From: an uncultured Methylophaga sp.
GTDB taxonomy: Bacteria; Pseudomonadota; Gammaproteobacteria; Nitrosococcales; Methylophagaceae
Reading direction: 5' to 3'
Assembly (NCBI GenBank): GCA_947631375.1
Contig: CANRLD010000021.1
Coordinates: forward strand, 1 to 14,900
Length of the DNA: 14,900 bases
Shown: positions 13,657 through 14,900 of the stretch, piece by piece
Layout: every line of letters begins with the position of its first letter
Numbering within the stretch: the stretch's first letter is position 1
Translations under genes and position numbers: made by a program
The notes under the pieces: model-generated
The model's database searches: none
What the model saw: the letters and a program-made list of their open reading frames with translations, nothing else
Told to the model about the DNA's origin: nothing

Positions 13657-14900
13657 GTGGCTGATTACAAACACACGTTAAATCTTCCGGCGACTGATTT
13701 TCCGATGAAAGCGGGCTTGCCTAACCGTGAACCACTGATTCTGGAGCGTTGGCAGAAGCAGGATTTGTACCGGCAGTTGCGGGAAAAACAGCAGGGGAAA
13801 CCCAAGTTCATTCTGCACGATGGTCCTCCATATGCCAATGGCGATATCCATATCGGTCACGCCGTCAATAAAATTCTGAAAGATATTATTCTGAAATCCA
13901 AAACCCTTAGTGGTTTTGACACGCCTTATGTTCCCGGCTGGGATTGTCACGGTTTGCCAATCGAATTAAATGTCGAGAAGAAAGTCGGTAAACCGGGCGT
14001 CAAAGTGAGTCCGACAGAATTTCGTCAGGCGTGTCGGGAATATGCTGCCAGGCAGGTTGACGGTCAGCGGGAGGATTTCAAACGACTGGGCGTGTTAGCT
14101 GATTGGGATAATCCTTATCTGACCATGGATTTCCAGTTTGAAGCCGATATTATCCGTACGCTTGGTGACATCATTAAGAATGGCCATTTGCACAAAGGTG
14201 TTAAGCCAGTGCACTGGTGTGTGGACTGTGGTTCAGCCTTGGCGGAAGCTGAAGTCGAATACGAAGATAAAACGTCGCCAGCCATTGATGTGCGCTTTGA
14301 ACTGGTGGATAGCGCTGCTTTTGATAAAGCCTGTCCGAATAATGGTCATGGCGCAATCAGTGTTGCAATCTGGACAACGACACCTTGGACGCTACCAGCC
14401 AATCAAGCGGTTTGCCTGCACCCTGAATTGGTTTACGTTGTCGTGCAATGTGATGGACAACGTCTGTTACTGGCAGAAGCGCTTTATGAATCAGCACTGC
14501 AACGCTACCAGCTGGCTGGAGAAGTCATTGCCCGTTGCAAGGGAGCCGATCTGGAAGGCTTGCTGTTGCAGCATCCATTCTATGAGCGCCAGGTGCCTAT
14601 TGTGTTAGGTGACCATGTGACTACCGATGCCGGTACCGGCGCTGTACACACTGCTCCGGGGCATGGTCAGGATGACTATATTGTTGGTCTGAAATACCAA
14701 CTGGAAGTTGATAATCCGGTGGCCTCGAATGGTTGTTTTTTGCCTGACACGCCAATTTTTGCCGGCAAATCAGTATTTAAAGCCAATCCGCACGTTATTG
14801 ACTTGTTAAAAGAAAAATCCGTATTGCTGTGCCATGTAGATATTCGCCACAGTTATCCGCATTGCTGGCGGCATAAAACACCGATTATTTTCCGGGCGAC
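13657..14900 (+). CDS. ileS: Isoleucine--tRNA ligase, N-terminal part (partial)
   Basis: The frame is open from here to the right edge, giving 414 residues of an enzyme of about 940 (E. coli 938). IleRS charges tRNA-Ile in the cytoplasm and edits misactivated valine. The catalytic signature PPYANGDIHIGH is intact with HIGH at 65-68, the same numbering as E. coli. PYVPGWDCHGLPIE follows. The CP1 editing domain has its threonine-rich site WTTTPWTLPAN (239-249) and GTGAVHTAPGHGQDDY further on; KMSKS lies beyond the window. GTG 13657 is preferred: it yields MADYKHTLNLP, matching MSDYKSTLNLP of E. coli in length, with GAGA at 13647-13650 six bases upstream. An in-frame ATG at 13645 would add four residues and has little ribosome-binding site. 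It is the first gene of its transcript. Confidence 0.96.
   Translation, partial: MADYKHTLNLPATDFPMKAGLPNREPLILERWQKQDLYRQLREKQQGKPKFILHDGPPYANGDIHIGHAVNKILKDIILKSKTLSGFDTPYVPGWDCHGLPIELNVEKKVGKPGVKVSPTEFRQACREYAARQVDGQREDFKRLGVLADWDNPYLTMDFQFEADIIRTLGDIIKNGHLHKGVKPVHWCVDCGSALAEAEVEYEDKTSPAIDVRFELVDSAAFDKACPNNGHGAISVAIWTTTPWTLPANQAVCLHPELVYVVVQCDGQRLLLAEALYESALQRYQLAGEVIARCKGADLEGLLLQHPFYERQVPIVLGDHVTTDAGTGAVHTAPGHGQDDYIVGLKYQLEVDNPVASNGCFLPDTPIFAGKSVFKANPHVIDLLKEKSVLLCHVDIRHSYPHCWRHKTPIIFRA

Overview
The window looks like chromosomal DNA of a gammaproteobacterium. The order infB-rbfA-truB-rpsO-pnp at the left edge is the conserved translation/RNA-processing operon of that group, and PrfC, YbdG-type MscS, Bcr-type MFS, YdeP-type oxidoreductase and IleRS all read as close relatives of enterobacterial proteins. 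The context differs from enterobacteria: pnp is followed by a DUF815 ATPase, and ileS lies beside a DUF3579 gene, a family I associate with beta- and gammaproteobacteria. Genus cannot be fixed from sequence alone. There is no CRISPR array, tRNA, rRNA, integrase or transposase gene.

Layout. 1-4295 (+): end of infB, then rbfA, truB, rpsO and pnp, closed by a strong intrinsic terminator. rpsO has its own likely promoter and a structured leader, and a 12-bp hairpin separates it from pnp. 4413-5186 (+): a DUF815 AAA+ ATPase with its own candidate promoter. It converges on a minus-strand pair, a YbdG-like mechanosensitive channel (7872-6547) followed by a Bcr/CflA drug exporter (6486-5260); a perfect 18-bp inverted repeat lies between the converging genes. 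7873-8369: about 500 bp without a gene, holding a 66-bp inverted-repeat element flanked by 4-bp direct repeats that resembles a tiny MITE.

8370-9906 (+): prfC (release factor 3) broken by two short deletions, about 19 and 25 nt. The first removes the GTP-binding P-loop and the two leave the gene in three reading frames. Restoring 44 nt would give exactly 526 codons plus a stop, close to the normal RF3 length. 9907-10284: a leader with a good sigma70-type promoter. 10285-12585 (+): a FdhF/YdeP-family molybdopterin oxidoreductase starting at TTG, followed by a hairpin. 12750-13196 (+): a two-CBS-domain protein converging, with a 3-nt gap, on a DUF3579 gene (13487-13200, -). 13657 to the right edge (+): the 5' part of ileS, preceded by a perfect TATAAT box.

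Most of the window is housekeeping: translation initiation (IF2, RbfA), tRNA and ribosome function (TruB, S15, IleRS, formerly RF3) and RNA decay (PNPase), with stress/transport genes in between. I found no convincing new multi-gene system. The points most worth a second look are the inactivated prfC, the MITE-like element, the long leader of the YdeP-type gene, and the regulatory hairpins around rpsO.
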